From assembly GCA_910577925.1 (NCBI GenBank), contig CAJTOI010000013.1:26574-90573 (forward strand): a stretch of 64,000 nt of DNA, read 5' to 3'. The translations under genes were made by a program, and so were the position numbers. The notes under the pieces are model-generated. The model saw nothing but the letters and a program-made list of their open reading frames with translations. It did not search any database and was not told the DNA's origin. Below are positions 43,005-52,475 of this stretch, piece by piece (the stretch's first letter is position 1; every line of letters starts with the position of its first letter). Source of the DNA: an uncultured Roseburia sp. Lineage in GTDB: Bacteria; Bacillota; Clostridia; Lachnospirales; Lachnospiraceae.

Positions 43005-43445
43005 CTATTTCCTCCGGTTCGGATTGATGTATTTCTCCTCGCAGTATTTGCAGCGGTAGATTTCCCGCTTCTCGTCGGTCAAAAGGAAGATCTGGTCAAG
43101 CTCCTGCTCGACGGAGGTGATACAGCGCGGATTCTTGCAGGATATGATATTGGTTACCTGGCCGGGCAGATGCAGCTGGCGCTTTTCTACGATTTTGTCA
43201 TCCTGGATGACATTGACCGTGATATTGTGGTCGATAAAGCCGAGAATATCCAGATTTAAAGCTTCCACCGGACATTCCACTTTGACAATATCTTTTTTTC
43301 CCATTTTGTTGCTGCGGGCGTTTTTTATGATGGCTACCGGGCAGTCGAGCATATCGAGCTTTAAATCGTGATAAACCTGCAGACTCATTCCTGCCTGAAT
43401 ATGGTCTAATACAAATCCTTCCCGGATTCCGCTGATATTTAACAT
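43005..43445 (-). CDS. pyrI: Aspartate carbamoyltransferase regulatory chain
   Basis: A 146-residue PyrI. It opens LNISGIREGFVLDHIQAGMS and has the nucleotide-binding allosteric domain, then a zinc domain with ISCKNPRC and YRCKYCEEKY (C-x4-C and C-x2-C). It gives the catalytic chain feedback control by CTP and ATP. It overlaps pyrB by seven bases, matching the need for equal amounts of the two chains. Confidence 0.97.
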   Translation of the reverse strand: MLNISGIREGFVLDHIQAGMSLQVYHDLKLDMLDCPVAIIKNARSNKMGKKDIVKVECPVEALNLDILGFIDHNITVNVIQDDKIVEKRQLHLPGQVTNIISCKNPRCITSVEQELDQIFLLTDEKREIYRCKYCEEKYINPNRRK

Positions 43446-44389
43446 GGCAAATTCCTTTCTGTTTGCGGTTTGCTGACATCGATTTCGAGGAGCGTGAGAA
43501 TTAAAGCCATCCGCACGTAGACACCGTACTGCGCCTGACGGAAATAGGCGGCCCTCGGGTCGTCGTCCACCTCGACGGAGATTTCGTTTACCCGCGGCAG
43601 GGGATGGAGCACCAGCATGTCTTCTTTGGCGAGTTCCATCATGGACTTTGTCAGAATATAGTAGTTTTTCAGGCGCACATAATCCTCCTCATTGAAGAAG
43701 CGCTCCTTCTGAACACGCGTCATGTAGAGGATATCGAGCTGCGGCATGGCCTCGTCGAGACGTTCGACTTCGGTGAAAGGCACATTGTTCGCCGCGAGGA
43801 CATCTTCTCTGATATAGCTTGGGATCCGAAGCTCCTCCGGGGAGATCAGCACAAAGCGGATATCCGGGTAGCGGATCAGCGCATTGATCAGAGAGTGCAC
43901 GGTGCGCCCGAATTTTAAATCGCCGCAGAGCCCGATCGTCAGACTGCCGAGTGTCCCCTTTAAAGAGCGGATGGTAAGCAAATCGGTTAATGTCTGGGTT
44001 GGATGCTGATGACCGCCGTCTCCGGCGTTGATAACGGGAATCAAAGATTTCTGGGAGGCTACAAGAGGCGCGCCTTCCTTCGGATGCCGCATGGCACAGA
44101 TATCTGCGTAACAGGAAATCACTCGAATTGTATCGGAAACGCTTTCTCCTTTGGCGGCCGAGCTTGAATCGGCGCTGGAGAAACCTAAAACAGAACCGCC
44201 GAGGTTTAACATGGCAGCTTCAAAGCTGAGTCTGGTCCGTGTGCTTGGTTCGTAGAAACAGGTGGCAAGCTTTTTGCCGTCACAGGTGTGGGCGTATCTG
44301 GCCGGGTTTTTCTCGATGTCGTCGGCGAGGTCTAAAAGCCTGTCCAGCTCGTCGACGGAGAAATCCAGCGGGCTCATTAAATGACGCAT
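43439..44389 (-). CDS. pyrB: Aspartate carbamoyltransferase catalytic chain
   Basis: A 316-residue catalytic chain that joins aspartate and carbamoyl phosphate in pyrimidine synthesis. The carbamoyl phosphate loop is STRTRLSFEAAM, followed by DSSSAAKGESVSDTIR. HQHPTQTLTDLLTI and MTRVQKERF are further family motifs. The start codon ATG 44389 is preceded by GGAGGA. The operon is only pyrBI here; other pyr genes must be elsewhere. A promoter at 44446-44474 with a palindrome at its start point precedes it. Confidence 0.98.
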   Translation of the reverse strand: MRHLMSPLDFSVDELDRLLDLADDIEKNPARYAHTCDGKKLATCFYEPSTRTRLSFEAAMLNLGGSVLGFSSADSSSAAKGESVSDTIRVISCYADICAMRHPKEGAPLVASQKSLIPVINAGDGGHQHPTQTLTDLLTIRSLKGTLGSLTIGLCGDLKFGRTVHSLINALIRYPDIRFVLISPEELRIPSYIREDVLAANNVPFTEVERLDEAMPQLDILYMTRVQKERFFNEEDYVRLKNYYILTKSMMELAKEDMLVLHPLPRVNEISVEVDDDPRAAYFRQAQYGVYVRMALILTLLEIDVSKPQTERNLPC

Positions 44390-44415
44390 AACAATCCTCC
44401 ATACAAGTATTTTTT

Positions 44416-44445
44416 ACCCTCAGTGGATCTTTGTCCACTGAGGGT
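44416..44445. repeat. Palindromic repeat at the pyrB start point
   Basis: ACCCTCAGTGGA and TCCACTGAGGGT form a perfect 12-base inverted repeat with the loop TCTTTG. The core TCTTTGTCCACTGAGG recurs at 61893-61908, so it is a dispersed repeat. At this site the predicted pyrB transcription start falls inside the left (5') arm, so it could act as an operator or as a leader hairpin. Confidence 0.85.
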
Positions 44446-44474
44446 ATCATATACTAACGGATAGACAATTTCAA
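44446..44474 (-). promoter_or_regulatory. pyrBI promoter
   Basis: On the minus strand TTGAAA (44474-44469) and TATGAT (44451-44446) are 17 bases apart. The start would be near 44439, inside the adjoining palindrome. Confidence 0.65.
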
Positions 44475-44518
44475 GAGCGAAAAAATTTACATATTACAGG
44501 GGGAAAAAGCCGTTGTTT

Positions 44519-44947
44519 TCAGATAGTTTGGCGCGTTTGTGCCGCCGCATCCCGCTGTTTGTCGGAAGCCAGAAGGATTCGCTCAAACAGAAGGCCCGCC
44601 GCCATCCAAAAGGGGGCATAGTCGAGGCGGATCAGGCCGTCGATGCTGGTCTTTGCGCCGCTGTAATCCCAGGGACAGAGCCGATGGCGCTTGAGAATGG
44701 AGCCGCTTAAGTACTCAAAAGAGAAAATACCGACACTGTAGAGCGCACCGCGCAGGAGCGCCGGGATATGTTTGATTTTGCGGTATACCGGATAGATAAA
44801 AGCCGCCATGCCGTAGATGGGAAACATCCAGACCGATGTCTGTCCGATGAGCCGGCCGTCTTTTTTTAACAGTGAGCCGGCGGAGGTAAAGAGGATTTCC
44901 ATGCACCAGCCGGTAAGACCGCAGATGAAAAAGTTTTGTCCGTTCAT
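44519..44947 (-). CDS. CmpB-like putative ABC-transporter membrane protein
   Basis: A 142-residue protein with four hydrophobic segments and the family signatures CGLTGWCMEILFTS at the start and SGSILKRHRLCPWDYSG in the middle. This matches the putative ABC-transporter type IV (CmpB/PF06541) family, of unknown function and widespread in Lachnospiraceae. No ATPase gene is beside it. The start has a good AAAGGAG site. It is transcribed towards pyrB, and divergent from murE. Confidence 0.85.
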   Translation of the reverse strand: MNGQNFFICGLTGWCMEILFTSAGSLLKKDGRLIGQTSVWMFPIYGMAAFIYPVYRKIKHIPALLRGALYSVGIFSFEYLSGSILKRHRLCPWDYSGAKTSIDGLIRLDYAPFWMAAGLLFERILLASDKQRDAAAQTRQTI

Positions 44948-45027
44948 CTTTTTTCTCCTTTATTTTTGTATTCTGATGGTAGTCTGCGCGTATTTTCTGA
45001 AAAAATTCTGAAAAAAAATGGGATAAC

Positions 45028-45056
45028 TTGTAAAACATAAGCTTCTGGCATATAAT
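45028..45056 (+). promoter_or_regulatory. murE-priA promoter
   Basis: TTGTAA (45028-45033) and TATAAT (45051-45056) with a 17-base spacer. The start near 45063 leaves a leader of about 20 bases, which fixes ATG 45084 as the start codon of murE. Confidence 0.85.
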
Positions 45057-45083
45057 AAAAAAAATGTGTTCGGCAGAGGCAGG

Positions 45084-46727
45084 ATGCAGTTAAAAGAGCT
45101 ATTACAGGCGATTACATATGAGTGTGTGCAGGGAGACGCGGGGCGTTTTATAGCGGATATCTGCTATGATTCCAACAAGGTCCGGAAAGGTTCTCTGTTT
45201 GTTTGCATAAAAGGCCAGCGGGCCAACGGACACGACTATCTGCTCTCCGCAGTCAGACGGGGAGCGGCTGCCGTGGCAGTCGATGTCTCGGAGATCATCT
45301 GTCTGGGGAAGAAGCGCGTGCTGTACGCCGGAGGAGAGAAGATCGTCATAGAGCAGTGCGAGAGGGAGTATGGCGTGGCATTTGTGTTTGTGCGGGATAC
45401 GAGGCTTGCGCTCGCGCAGCTTTCGGCCGCATGGTTCGGGCATCCCGCAGAAAAGCTGCGCATGGTCGGCATCACCGGAACAAAAGGGAAGACAACGACT
45501 GCCTTTATGGCGGCATCGATCCTTGCGGAGGCGGGACACCGCGTCGGCATGATCGGAACGGTTTTCATCTGGGACGGCAGGAAGCGCATTCCCGCCTCGC
45601 ACACGACGCCGGAATCCTGCGATCTGCAGCGTTATCTGGCGCAGATGGTGGAGAACGGCTGCGACTGCTGTGTGATGGAGGTGTCCTCTCAGGGTCTGAA
45701 AATGCAGCGGGTGGCAGGCATTTTTTTTGATATCGGCGTCTTTTTGAATATAGAGCCGGACCATATCGGAGCGGGTGAGCATGCCTCCTTTTCGGAATAC
45801 CTGTGCTGTAAGGCAAAGCTGTTTTCTCAGTGCAGCGTCGGTATCGTGAATGCGGACGATCTGCACGCGGGGCGTATCTTAAGAGGACATACCTGCAGCG
45901 TGAAGGCGTTTTCCATGCGCTATCCGGCGCAGGTGACGGCGGAACCGCCGGAATTTTTTATGGAGGGCGGAAGCCTCGGAAGCCGTTTTACGGTCTGGTG
46001 CGGTGCGGGCAGGCTTTGCGTGAGGCTGTGTCTGCCGGGGGTGTTCAACGTGTACAACGCGCTGGCGGCCGTTGCGGTTGCGGAACATTTTTTTGTGACG
46101 CCCGGACAGATATGCAGGGGACTGGAGCGGACCGTCGTTCCGGGCCGGTGTGAGAACACGGGCATCTCCGAAAAGTATGTGTTTTTAATTGACTACGCCC
46201 ACAATGAGATGAGCCTGAAAAATCTGCTGGAAACGCTGCGGGTATTCTCCCCGTCGCGTCTTGTGGTGATTTTCGGATGCGGCGGGAACCGCTCGCTTCT
46301 GCGGCGTACCCGGATGGGGGAGATGGCGGGGCATCTGGCGGATTTTTCCGTGCTCACCTCGGATAATCCGAGATGGGAGGACCCGGATAAGATTATCGAC
46401 GATATCGAATCGGGAATCCGGGGGACCGGAGGCGCTTATGTGAGGATTCCCGACCGGGCCGAGGCGGTGCGGTATGCCGTGGAGCGGGCTGCGGAAGGGG
46501 ATATTATCGTGCTCGCCGGAAAAGGTCATGAGGATTACCAGGAGATCTGCGGGGTAAAATATCCGATGCAGGATCAGGCGCTTGTGGCGGATGCTGCCGG
46601 CCGGCTGGCCGAAAAGCGGGCCGGTCGCATGAGTACGGTGCGGACGGCAGAAAGTGAAAGAGACAATGGCGGAATACGCAAGAGTGATAGTGGATATCTC
46701 ACAGGACAAACTAGACAAGACATTTGA
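45084..46727 (+). CDS. murE: UDP-MurNAc-tripeptide synthetase, meso-DAP type
   Basis: A 547-residue Mur ligase that adds the third amino acid to the cell wall precursor. ATP-binding GTKGKTTTAF lies near residue 132, HTTPES follows, and the central domain has YAHNEMSLKNLL. The C-terminal motif DNPRWEDP (near 427) is of the DNPR type that marks ligases adding meso-diaminopimelate and not lysine. The C-terminus overlaps the priA gene by about 62 bases and looks non-conserved there. The start ATG 45084 is set by the promoter just upstream. Confidence 0.93.
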   Translation: MQLKELLQAITYECVQGDAGRFIADICYDSNKVRKGSLFVCIKGQRANGHDYLLSAVRRGAAAVAVDVSEIICLGKKRVLYAGGEKIVIEQCEREYGVAFVFVRDTRLALAQLSAAWFGHPAEKLRMVGITGTKGKTTTAFMAASILAEAGHRVGMIGTVFIWDGRKRIPASHTTPESCDLQRYLAQMVENGCDCCVMEVSSQGLKMQRVAGIFFDIGVFLNIEPDHIGAGEHASFSEYLCCKAKLFSQCSVGIVNADDLHAGRILRGHTCSVKAFSMRYPAQVTAEPPEFFMEGGSLGSRFTVWCGAGRLCVRLCLPGVFNVYNALAAVAVAEHFFVTPGQICRGLERTVVPGRCENTGISEKYVFLIDYAHNEMSLKNLLETLRVFSPSRLVVIFGCGGNRSLLRRTRMGEMAGHLADFSVLTSDNPRWEDPDKIIDDIESGIRGTGGAYVRIPDRAEAVRYAVERAAEGDIIVLAGKGHEDYQEICGVKYPMQDQALVADAAGRLAEKRAGRMSTVRTAESERDNGGIRKSDSGYLTGQTRQDI

Positions 46728-48903
46728 ATACCGTATTCCCGTGTATTTACAGGCACAGATTGCGGTGGGGACGCAGGTTCACATCCCGTTCGGAAGGCGC
46801 AGGCTGACCGGATATGTCGTGGAACTTACAGACGAGACGGAGTATGACGCCGACAAAATCAAAGACCTGATCGGTGTGGTGCAGGGGAGCCTGCCCATCG
46901 AGTCGCAGCTGATCGCACTTGCTGCGTGGATGCGCAGAAATTACGGCGGCACGATGAATCAGGCGCTTAAGACGGTGATTCCGGTCAAAGAGAAAAAAAA
47001 GGCGGTGGAGCACAAGAGCGTGCGTCTTGCGCTTCACCCGGTGGAGGCGAAAAATCAGCTCGGAGAGTATCAGCGGAAGCACAGTACGGCCCGCGCAAGA
47101 CTTTTGGAGGCGCTGCTTGCCGAGGGGGAGCTGGAGTGGAACTTTATCACGGGGAAGCTCGGTGTTTCCGGGCGCGTGATAAAAGCGCTTGAGGAGCAGG
47201 GGGTTCTGCGGGTGATGCGGGAGATACAATACCGCAATCCGGTCGGTCAGCTTTCGGCCGGTGCGTATGTGTGTACGTTAAACGAAGAGCAGCGGCGGGC
47301 GGCGGATGCCGTCTGCGGTGATTTTGACGCCGGAGTGCGGGCGACTTATCTGCTGCGGGGCGTCACCGGAAGCGGCAAGACCGAGGTCTATATGGAGATG
47401 ATTGCCCATGTGTGTAAAGCGGGAAGGCAGGCGATCGTGCTGATTCCCGAGATCGCGCTGACTTATCAGACGGTGCTGCGCTTTTACAGGCGGTTCGGAG
47501 ACCGTGTGTCAATTCTCAATTCCCGCATGTCGGCGGGGGAGCGGTACGACCAGTTCCTGCGGGCCGAAAACGGTGAGACCGACATCATAATCGGCCCGCG
47601 CTCCGCACTGTTTACGCCGTTTCCGCGGCTGGGACTCATCATCATTGACGAGGAGCATGAGCCTTCCTATAAAAGCGAGTCGGTACCGCGCTATCACGCG
47701 CGCGAGACGGCGATTGCGCGCGCGCGGATGGCGGATGCCAGTGTGGTCTTAGGTTCCGCGACGCCCTCGATGGAGAGCTGCTACCGGATGAAGCGCGGGG
47801 AATACCGCCTGCTCGAGCTTCGGACGCGCGTGGGGGGAAGAGTGCTGCCTGCCTGTGAGATCATAGATATGCGCAGGGAGCTTAGAGAGGGGAATCGTTC
47901 CATCTTAAGCAGGCGTCTCGCAGAGGAGATGGAGGAGCGCCTGCGGCGGGGAGAGCAGATGATGCTGTTTTTGAACCGCAGGGGGCTCGCGGGCTTTGTG
48001 TCTTGCAGAGCCTGCGGACATGTGATAAAATGTCCGCATTGTGATGTTTCTTTAAGCCAGCACGGCGGAGGAAGAATGGTGTGCCATTACTGCGGGTATG
48101 AGGAGCCGCAGCCTGCCGTATGCCCGTCGTGCGGATCGAAATATATCAGCGGCTTTAAGGCGGGGACGCAGAAGATCGAACAGGTGGTGCGGGAGCGCTT
48201 TCCCGGGGCGAACGTCCTGCGTATGGATTTTGACACGACCCGGAACAAAGAGGGATATGAGCAGATTTTATCCGCATTTTCCAACGGGGAAGCGGATATC
48301 CTGGTCGGAACGCAGATGATTGTCAAGGGGCACGACTTTCCGAATGTGACGCTGGTGGGGATTCTCGCCGCGGACCTTTCGCTGCATGTGGGAGATTACC
48401 GGGCATCGGAGCGCACGTTTGCGCTTCTGGCGCAGGCGGCGGGACGGGCCGGCAGAGGGGATCGGCCGGGACTTGCGCTGATTCAGACCTATGATCCAAC
48501 GCATTACAGCATCGCTGCGGCAAAGGCGCAGGACTATGAGGCGTTTTACCGCGAGGAGATCGTCTACCGGGAGATGCTCTGCTATCCGCCCGTGTGGAAT
48601 ATGCTGGTGATACTTTGTGCGGCAAAGCAGGAGGAGACGGCAGAGCAGGCGGCGGAAGAGCTTGCCCGGGAGCTTACGGCGTATATAGACCGGCCGCACG
48701 CAGCGCGTGTCAGCCTGATCGGACCGGCGGATGCGGCTGTCGCAAAGGTGAATGACATTTATAAAAAAGTGCTTTATCTAAAGAGTGCGGACTATGATTC
48801 TTTAGTGGAAATAAAAGACAGGACAGAGCATTTTATAAGGGATAACGGCAGGTACCGGGATGTGACGGTACAGTTTGATTTTAATCCGGTAAACGGGTTT
48901 TAG
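46666..48903 (+). CDS. priA: Primosomal helicase PriA
   Basis: A 745-residue replication restart helicase. The N-terminal DNA-binding domain begins AEYARVIVDISQDKLDKTFE. Walker A is GVTGSGKTE near residue 231 and Walker B is DEEHE near 327. Eight zinc cysteines (CRACGHVIKCPHCD, CHYCGYEEP, CPSCGSKY) lie around 446-492. GRAGRGDRPG is helicase motif VI. ATG 46666 is chosen; a GTG 12 bases earlier is in frame. It overlaps murE, so the two are coupled. Confidence 0.96.
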   Translation: MAEYARVIVDISQDKLDKTFEYRIPVYLQAQIAVGTQVHIPFGRRRLTGYVVELTDETEYDADKIKDLIGVVQGSLPIESQLIALAAWMRRNYGGTMNQALKTVIPVKEKKKAVEHKSVRLALHPVEAKNQLGEYQRKHSTARARLLEALLAEGELEWNFITGKLGVSGRVIKALEEQGVLRVMREIQYRNPVGQLSAGAYVCTLNEEQRRAADAVCGDFDAGVRATYLLRGVTGSGKTEVYMEMIAHVCKAGRQAIVLIPEIALTYQTVLRFYRRFGDRVSILNSRMSAGERYDQFLRAENGETDIIIGPRSALFTPFPRLGLIIIDEEHEPSYKSESVPRYHARETAIARARMADASVVLGSATPSMESCYRMKRGEYRLLELRTRVGGRVLPACEIIDMRRELREGNRSILSRRLAEEMEERLRRGEQMMLFLNRRGLAGFVSCRACGHVIKCPHCDVSLSQHGGGRMVCHYCGYEEPQPAVCPSCGSKYISGFKAGTQKIEQVVRERFPGANVLRMDFDTTRNKEGYEQILSAFSNGEADILVGTQMIVKGHDFPNVTLVGILAADLSLHVGDYRASERTFALLAQAAGRAGRGDRPGLALIQTYDPTHYSIAAAKAQDYEAFYREEIVYREMLCYPPVWNMLVILCAAKQEETAEQAAEELARELTAYIDRPHAARVSLIGPADAAVAKVNDIYKKVLYLKSADYDSLVEIKDRTEHFIRDNGRYRDVTVQFDFNPVNGF

Positions 48904-48928
48904 TGTGAGAGAAATAAAGGAGGAAAAA

Positions 48929-49408
48929 ATGGCGCTTCGGACAATTCGCGTGCAGGGGGACCCTGTGCTGAACAAGACATGCAGGGAGATTAAGGAGATA
49001 ACGCCCAAGATTCGGGAGCTGATTGAGGATATGCTGGAGACCATGTACGAGGCGAACGGTGTCGGACTGGCCGGCCCGCAAGTGGGCGTGCTCCGCAGAG
49101 TGGTTGTGATTGACGTCGGGGAAGGTCCCATTGTGATGATTAATCCGGTGATTCTGGAAACCTCAGGCGAGCAGACCGGGGATGAGGGATGTTTGAGCAT
49201 ACCGGGAAAAGCGGCCACGGTGACGAGGCCAAACTATGTAAAAGCGCGGGCGTTTGACGAGAATATGGAAGAGTACGAGATAGAGGGGACGGAGCTTTTG
49301 GCACGTGCGATCTGCCATGAGCTGGACCATCTGGAAGGGCATCTGTACGTGGAGCTGGCGGAGGGACCGCTGCGCGAAGTCACCTATGAATCGGACGAAG
49401 AAGAATAA
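48929..49408 (+). CDS. def: Peptide deformylase
   Basis: A 159-residue metalloenzyme that removes the formyl group from new proteins. All three motifs are present: GVGLAGPQVG (with Gly where most have Ala), EGCLSIPG and HELDHLEGHLY. The metal ligands are the Cys and both His. AAAGGAGG is placed well before ATG 48929. It is paired with fmt downstream, its functional counterpart. Confidence 0.97.
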   Translation: MALRTIRVQGDPVLNKTCREIKEITPKIRELIEDMLETMYEANGVGLAGPQVGVLRRVVVIDVGEGPIVMINPVILETSGEQTGDEGCLSIPGKAATVTRPNYVKARAFDENMEEYEIEGTELLARAICHELDHLEGHLYVELAEGPLREVTYESDEEE

Positions 49409-49458
49409 ACGGAGTAAAAGATAAATCAATCACTTCTGTGGTCAGAGGGAGGGGAAGT

Positions 49459-50394
49459 ATGAGAGTCATTTTTATGGGTACGCCTGATTTTGCAGTTCCG
49501 ACGCTGGAGGAGATTCTGAAGGCAGGACATGAGGTTGTGCTGGTGGTATCTCAGCCGGACAAGGCGGTGGGCCGCAGCAAAGCCCTCCGATATACGCCGG
49601 TGAAAGCCTGTGCGCTTGCGCACGGCCTTAAGGTATATCAGCCGAAGCGTGTGCGGGAGGAGGAGAGTATCCGGTATCTCGAAGAATATCGGCCGGATAT
49701 CATAATTGTCGAGGCTTTTGGGCAGATTATACCAAAGGAGCTGCTTGAGCTGCCGCGCTACGGCTGTGTGAACGTGCATGCATCCCTGCTTCCGAAGTAC
49801 CGCGGTGCGTCGCCGATTCAGTGGGCCGTGATCAACGGGGACACGGTGACCGGAGTGACTACGATGCGCATGGACGAGGGCATAGATACCGGCGACATGA
49901 TTATGAAAGAGGAGATTGTGCTCCGGGAAGATGAGACCGGAGGCAGCCTGTTTGAACGCCTCGGCAGAGCCGGCGCGCATCTGTGTGTGAAGACGATGGC
50001 CGCCATCGAAGACGGTACGGCCGTGTATACAAAGCAGGACGATACAAAGGCGACACACACGGCAAAAATTCATAAGGAACTCGGATGCATTGACTGGAAT
50101 ATGGATGCAAAGTCCATTGAGTGCCTGATCCGCGGGTTGGACCCGTGGCCGAGCGCATATACCTGCCTTGACGGAAAGACCCTTAAGATATGGAAGGCAG
50201 AGGTGCGCCGGGGGGAAAAGAAAACAGCGCCCGGCTGCATTGCGGCGGTGGAAAAAGAAGGGATCTCGGTGCAGACCGGCGACGGAATGCTCGTGCTCAA
50301 AGAGGTGCAGCTGGAAGGGAAGAAACGGATGTCCGCGGAGGCCTTTCTGAACGGCTATACCGTGGAACCGGGAACGTATTTCAAGCGCGGCTGA
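49459..50394 (+). CDS. fmt: Methionyl-tRNA formyltransferase
   Basis: A 311-residue enzyme that formylates initiator Met-tRNA using 10-formyl-THF. It begins MRVIFMGTPDFAVPTLE. The catalytic segment NVHASLLPKYRGASPIQWAV, with Asn, His and a later Asp in EGIDTGDM, is intact. The C-terminal tRNA-binding domain is present. AGGGAGGGG precedes ATG 49459. Just upstream lies def. Confidence 0.97.
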   Translation: MRVIFMGTPDFAVPTLEEILKAGHEVVLVVSQPDKAVGRSKALRYTPVKACALAHGLKVYQPKRVREEESIRYLEEYRPDIIIVEAFGQIIPKELLELPRYGCVNVHASLLPKYRGASPIQWAVINGDTVTGVTTMRMDEGIDTGDMIMKEEIVLREDETGGSLFERLGRAGAHLCVKTMAAIEDGTAVYTKQDDTKATHTAKIHKELGCIDWNMDAKSIECLIRGLDPWPSAYTCLDGKTLKIWKAEVRRGEKKTAPGCIAAVEKEGISVQTGDGMLVLKEVQLEGKKRMSAEAFLNGYTVEPGTYFKRG

Positions 50395-50431
50395 ACAACC
50401 GGACGCGCCTGATAAGAAAGGACGGAAAGTT

Positions 50432-51145
50432 ATGATGCCATTTTATTATTGGGGGTTTGACCCGACTTATTTACTGGTGCTGATCGGTGCGGTGATCTGT
50501 CTGATCGCTTCGGCGCGGGTGAAGACCACGTTTCAGAAATATTCACAGTACCGCAGCATGTCCGGGATGACCGGAGCGCAGGCGGCGGAGCGCATTCTGC
50601 GGTCTGCCGGGATCAACGACGTGACGATTCACCACGTGTCCGGCAGTCTGACGGACCACTATAACCCGGCGAAAAAGACGCTGAATCTCTCGGATTCGGT
50701 GTACGGCTCGGCCTCGGTGGCGGCCGTCGGTGTGGCGGCGCACGAGTGCGGACATGCCATTCAGCATCATCAGGGCTATGCGCCGCTTACGATCCGCTCC
50801 GCAATTGTTCCGGTGGCAAATATCGGTTCGACGCTTGCGTGGCCGCTGATCTTAATCGGCCTGCTGTTTACCCAGAGGACCGGTTCGACATTGATTCAGA
50901 TCGGAATCCTGTGCTTTTCGTTTGCGGTGCTGTTTCAGCTGATCACGCTGCCGGTGGAGTTTAACGCTTCCTCGCGGGCGCTTGCGATTCTCGGACAGCA
51001 GGGGATTTTGAGCGAGAGCGAGCTCCCGTACACGAAAAAAGTGCTGGGCGCTGCGGCGCTTACCTATGTGGCCAGCGCTGCGGCCGCGATTTTACAGCTG
51101 CTTCGGCTTGTGCTGCTGTTCGGAGGACGAAGAAGCGATGACTGA
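50432..51145 (+). CDS. Membrane zinc metallopeptidase (PF04298 type)
   Basis: A 237-residue membrane protein. It begins PFYYWGFDPTYLLVL, has the zinc motif AAHECGHAIQHHQGYAPL (HExxH-like HECGH) near residue 105, and three or more further hydrophobic helices. This is the Zn_peptidase_2 family (YugP-like), usual between fmt and rsmB in Clostridia. Its substrate is unknown. It overlaps rsmB by 8 bases. Confidence 0.93.
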   Translation: MMPFYYWGFDPTYLLVLIGAVICLIASARVKTTFQKYSQYRSMSGMTGAQAAERILRSAGINDVTIHHVSGSLTDHYNPAKKTLNLSDSVYGSASVAAVGVAAHECGHAIQHHQGYAPLTIRSAIVPVANIGSTLAWPLILIGLLFTQRTGSTLIQIGILCFSFAVLFQLITLPVEFNASSRALAILGQQGILSESELPYTKKVLGAAALTYVASAAAAILQLLRLVLLFGGRRSDD

Positions 51146-52475
51146 TTCCGTGAATACAAGAGAGCTGATACTCGGGATTTTGATGGAGGCCGCGGAGGAC
51201 GGGAACTACAGTCATCTCGTCATCCGCGCCGTGCTGGACAAATACCAGTATCTCGACAAGCGCGACCGCGCGTTTATCACGAGGGTCTCCGAGGGAACGC
51301 TCCAGCGCATGATTGAGCTTGACTATATCATTGACGTGTTTTCCAAGGTAAAGACGCGGAAGATGAAGCCCGCAATCCGCAATATCCTGCGGATGGGCGT
51401 TTATCAGTTAAAATATATGGATGCGGTTCCGGCCTCCGCAGCCTGCAACGAGGCGGTGAAGCTTGCCAGAAAGAAAGGGTTTTCCTCTCTGGCAGGCTTT
51501 GTGAACGGTGTGCTGCGGAATATCAGCCGGAACCTTTTTGACGTTACATATCCGGATATGGAGACGGAGCCTGCCGCGGCGCTTTCCGTCCGCTATTCCA
51601 TGCCGGAGTGGATTGTGCGGGATTGGCTTTCGGCATACGGAAGAGAGCGGACCGAGGAACTGCTGGCCGCGTTTCTGACTGATGCACCGCTTACGGTGCG
51701 CGCGAATCTCGGCCGGATTACACCGGAGGCGCTTCGGGAACGGCTCGCGTCGGAGGGAGTTTCGGCGGAGCCTTTGGATGAGGGGAAGTACCCGGGGCTT
51801 TCGTATGCCTTTGCGATCCGGGACTATGACCATCTGAATGGATTGTCTTCCTTTCGGGAAGGATTGTTTTATGTGCAGGATGTCAGCTCGATGATGGTCG
51901 CGGAATACGCGGCTCCGAAGAGCGGAGACGTCTGCATCGATGTCTGCGCGGCACCGGGAGGAAAGAGCATGCACCTTGCGGAGAAGCTCGCCGGAACCGG
52001 ACATGTGTCCGCGAGAGATCTGACGGATTATAAGGTGGCTCTGATCCGGGAAAATATCAAAAGACAGGGGCTCGCGAATATCACGGCGGTAAAACAGGAC
52101 GCTGCCGTCTTTGACGCGGCGTCGGAGGCTGCGGCGGATATCGTCATTGCGGACCTGCCCTGTTCGGGGCTCGGTGTTCTCCGGAAGAAAGCGGATATCA
52201 AATATCGGATGAGCAGAGCGCAGCAGGAGGAGCTTGCGGCGCTGCAGCGCCGGATTTTGGACGTGGTATGCGCCTATGTAAAATGCGGCGGGACGCTGAT
52301 TTATTCCACCTGTACGATCAATCCCGCGGAGAACGAGGAGAATGTACGGTATTTTTTGTCCGGACATCCGGAGTTTACGCTGGTAAAAATGGAGCAGCTG
52401 TTTCCCGACAGACAGCTCGGAGACGGTTTTTTTATCTCCAAAATGGTGAAAAACAATGGAAAAGACAGATATTAA
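51138..52475 (+). CDS. rsmB: 16S rRNA (cytosine-967-C5)-methyltransferase
   Basis: A 445-residue protein with an N-terminal NusB-like domain and a C-terminal methyltransferase. The SAM site is CIDVCAAPGGKSMH. The two catalytic cysteines are in DLPCSGLGVL and YSTCTINPAENEEN. The start ATG 51138 overlaps the peptidase gene by 8 bases and the end overlaps rlmN by 20, so the run is tightly coupled. Confidence 0.96.
   Translation: MTDSVNTRELILGILMEAAEDGNYSHLVIRAVLDKYQYLDKRDRAFITRVSEGTLQRMIELDYIIDVFSKVKTRKMKPAIRNILRMGVYQLKYMDAVPASAACNEAVKLARKKGFSSLAGFVNGVLRNISRNLFDVTYPDMETEPAAALSVRYSMPEWIVRDWLSAYGRERTEELLAAFLTDAPLTVRANLGRITPEALRERLASEGVSAEPLDEGKYPGLSYAFAIRDYDHLNGLSSFREGLFYVQDVSSMMVAEYAAPKSGDVCIDVCAAPGGKSMHLAEKLAGTGHVSARDLTDYKVALIRENIKRQGLANITAVKQDAAVFDAASEAAADIVIADLPCSGLGVLRKKADIKYRMSRAQQEELAALQRRILDVVCAYVKCGGTLIYSTCTINPAENEENVRYFLSGHPEFTLVKMEQLFPDRQLGDGFFISKMVKNNGKDRY

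Noticed and set aside
44416..44445. Palindrome as an intrinsic terminator
   Set aside because: On the minus strand it is followed by A, and on the plus strand by ATCATA; neither has a T run after the stem.
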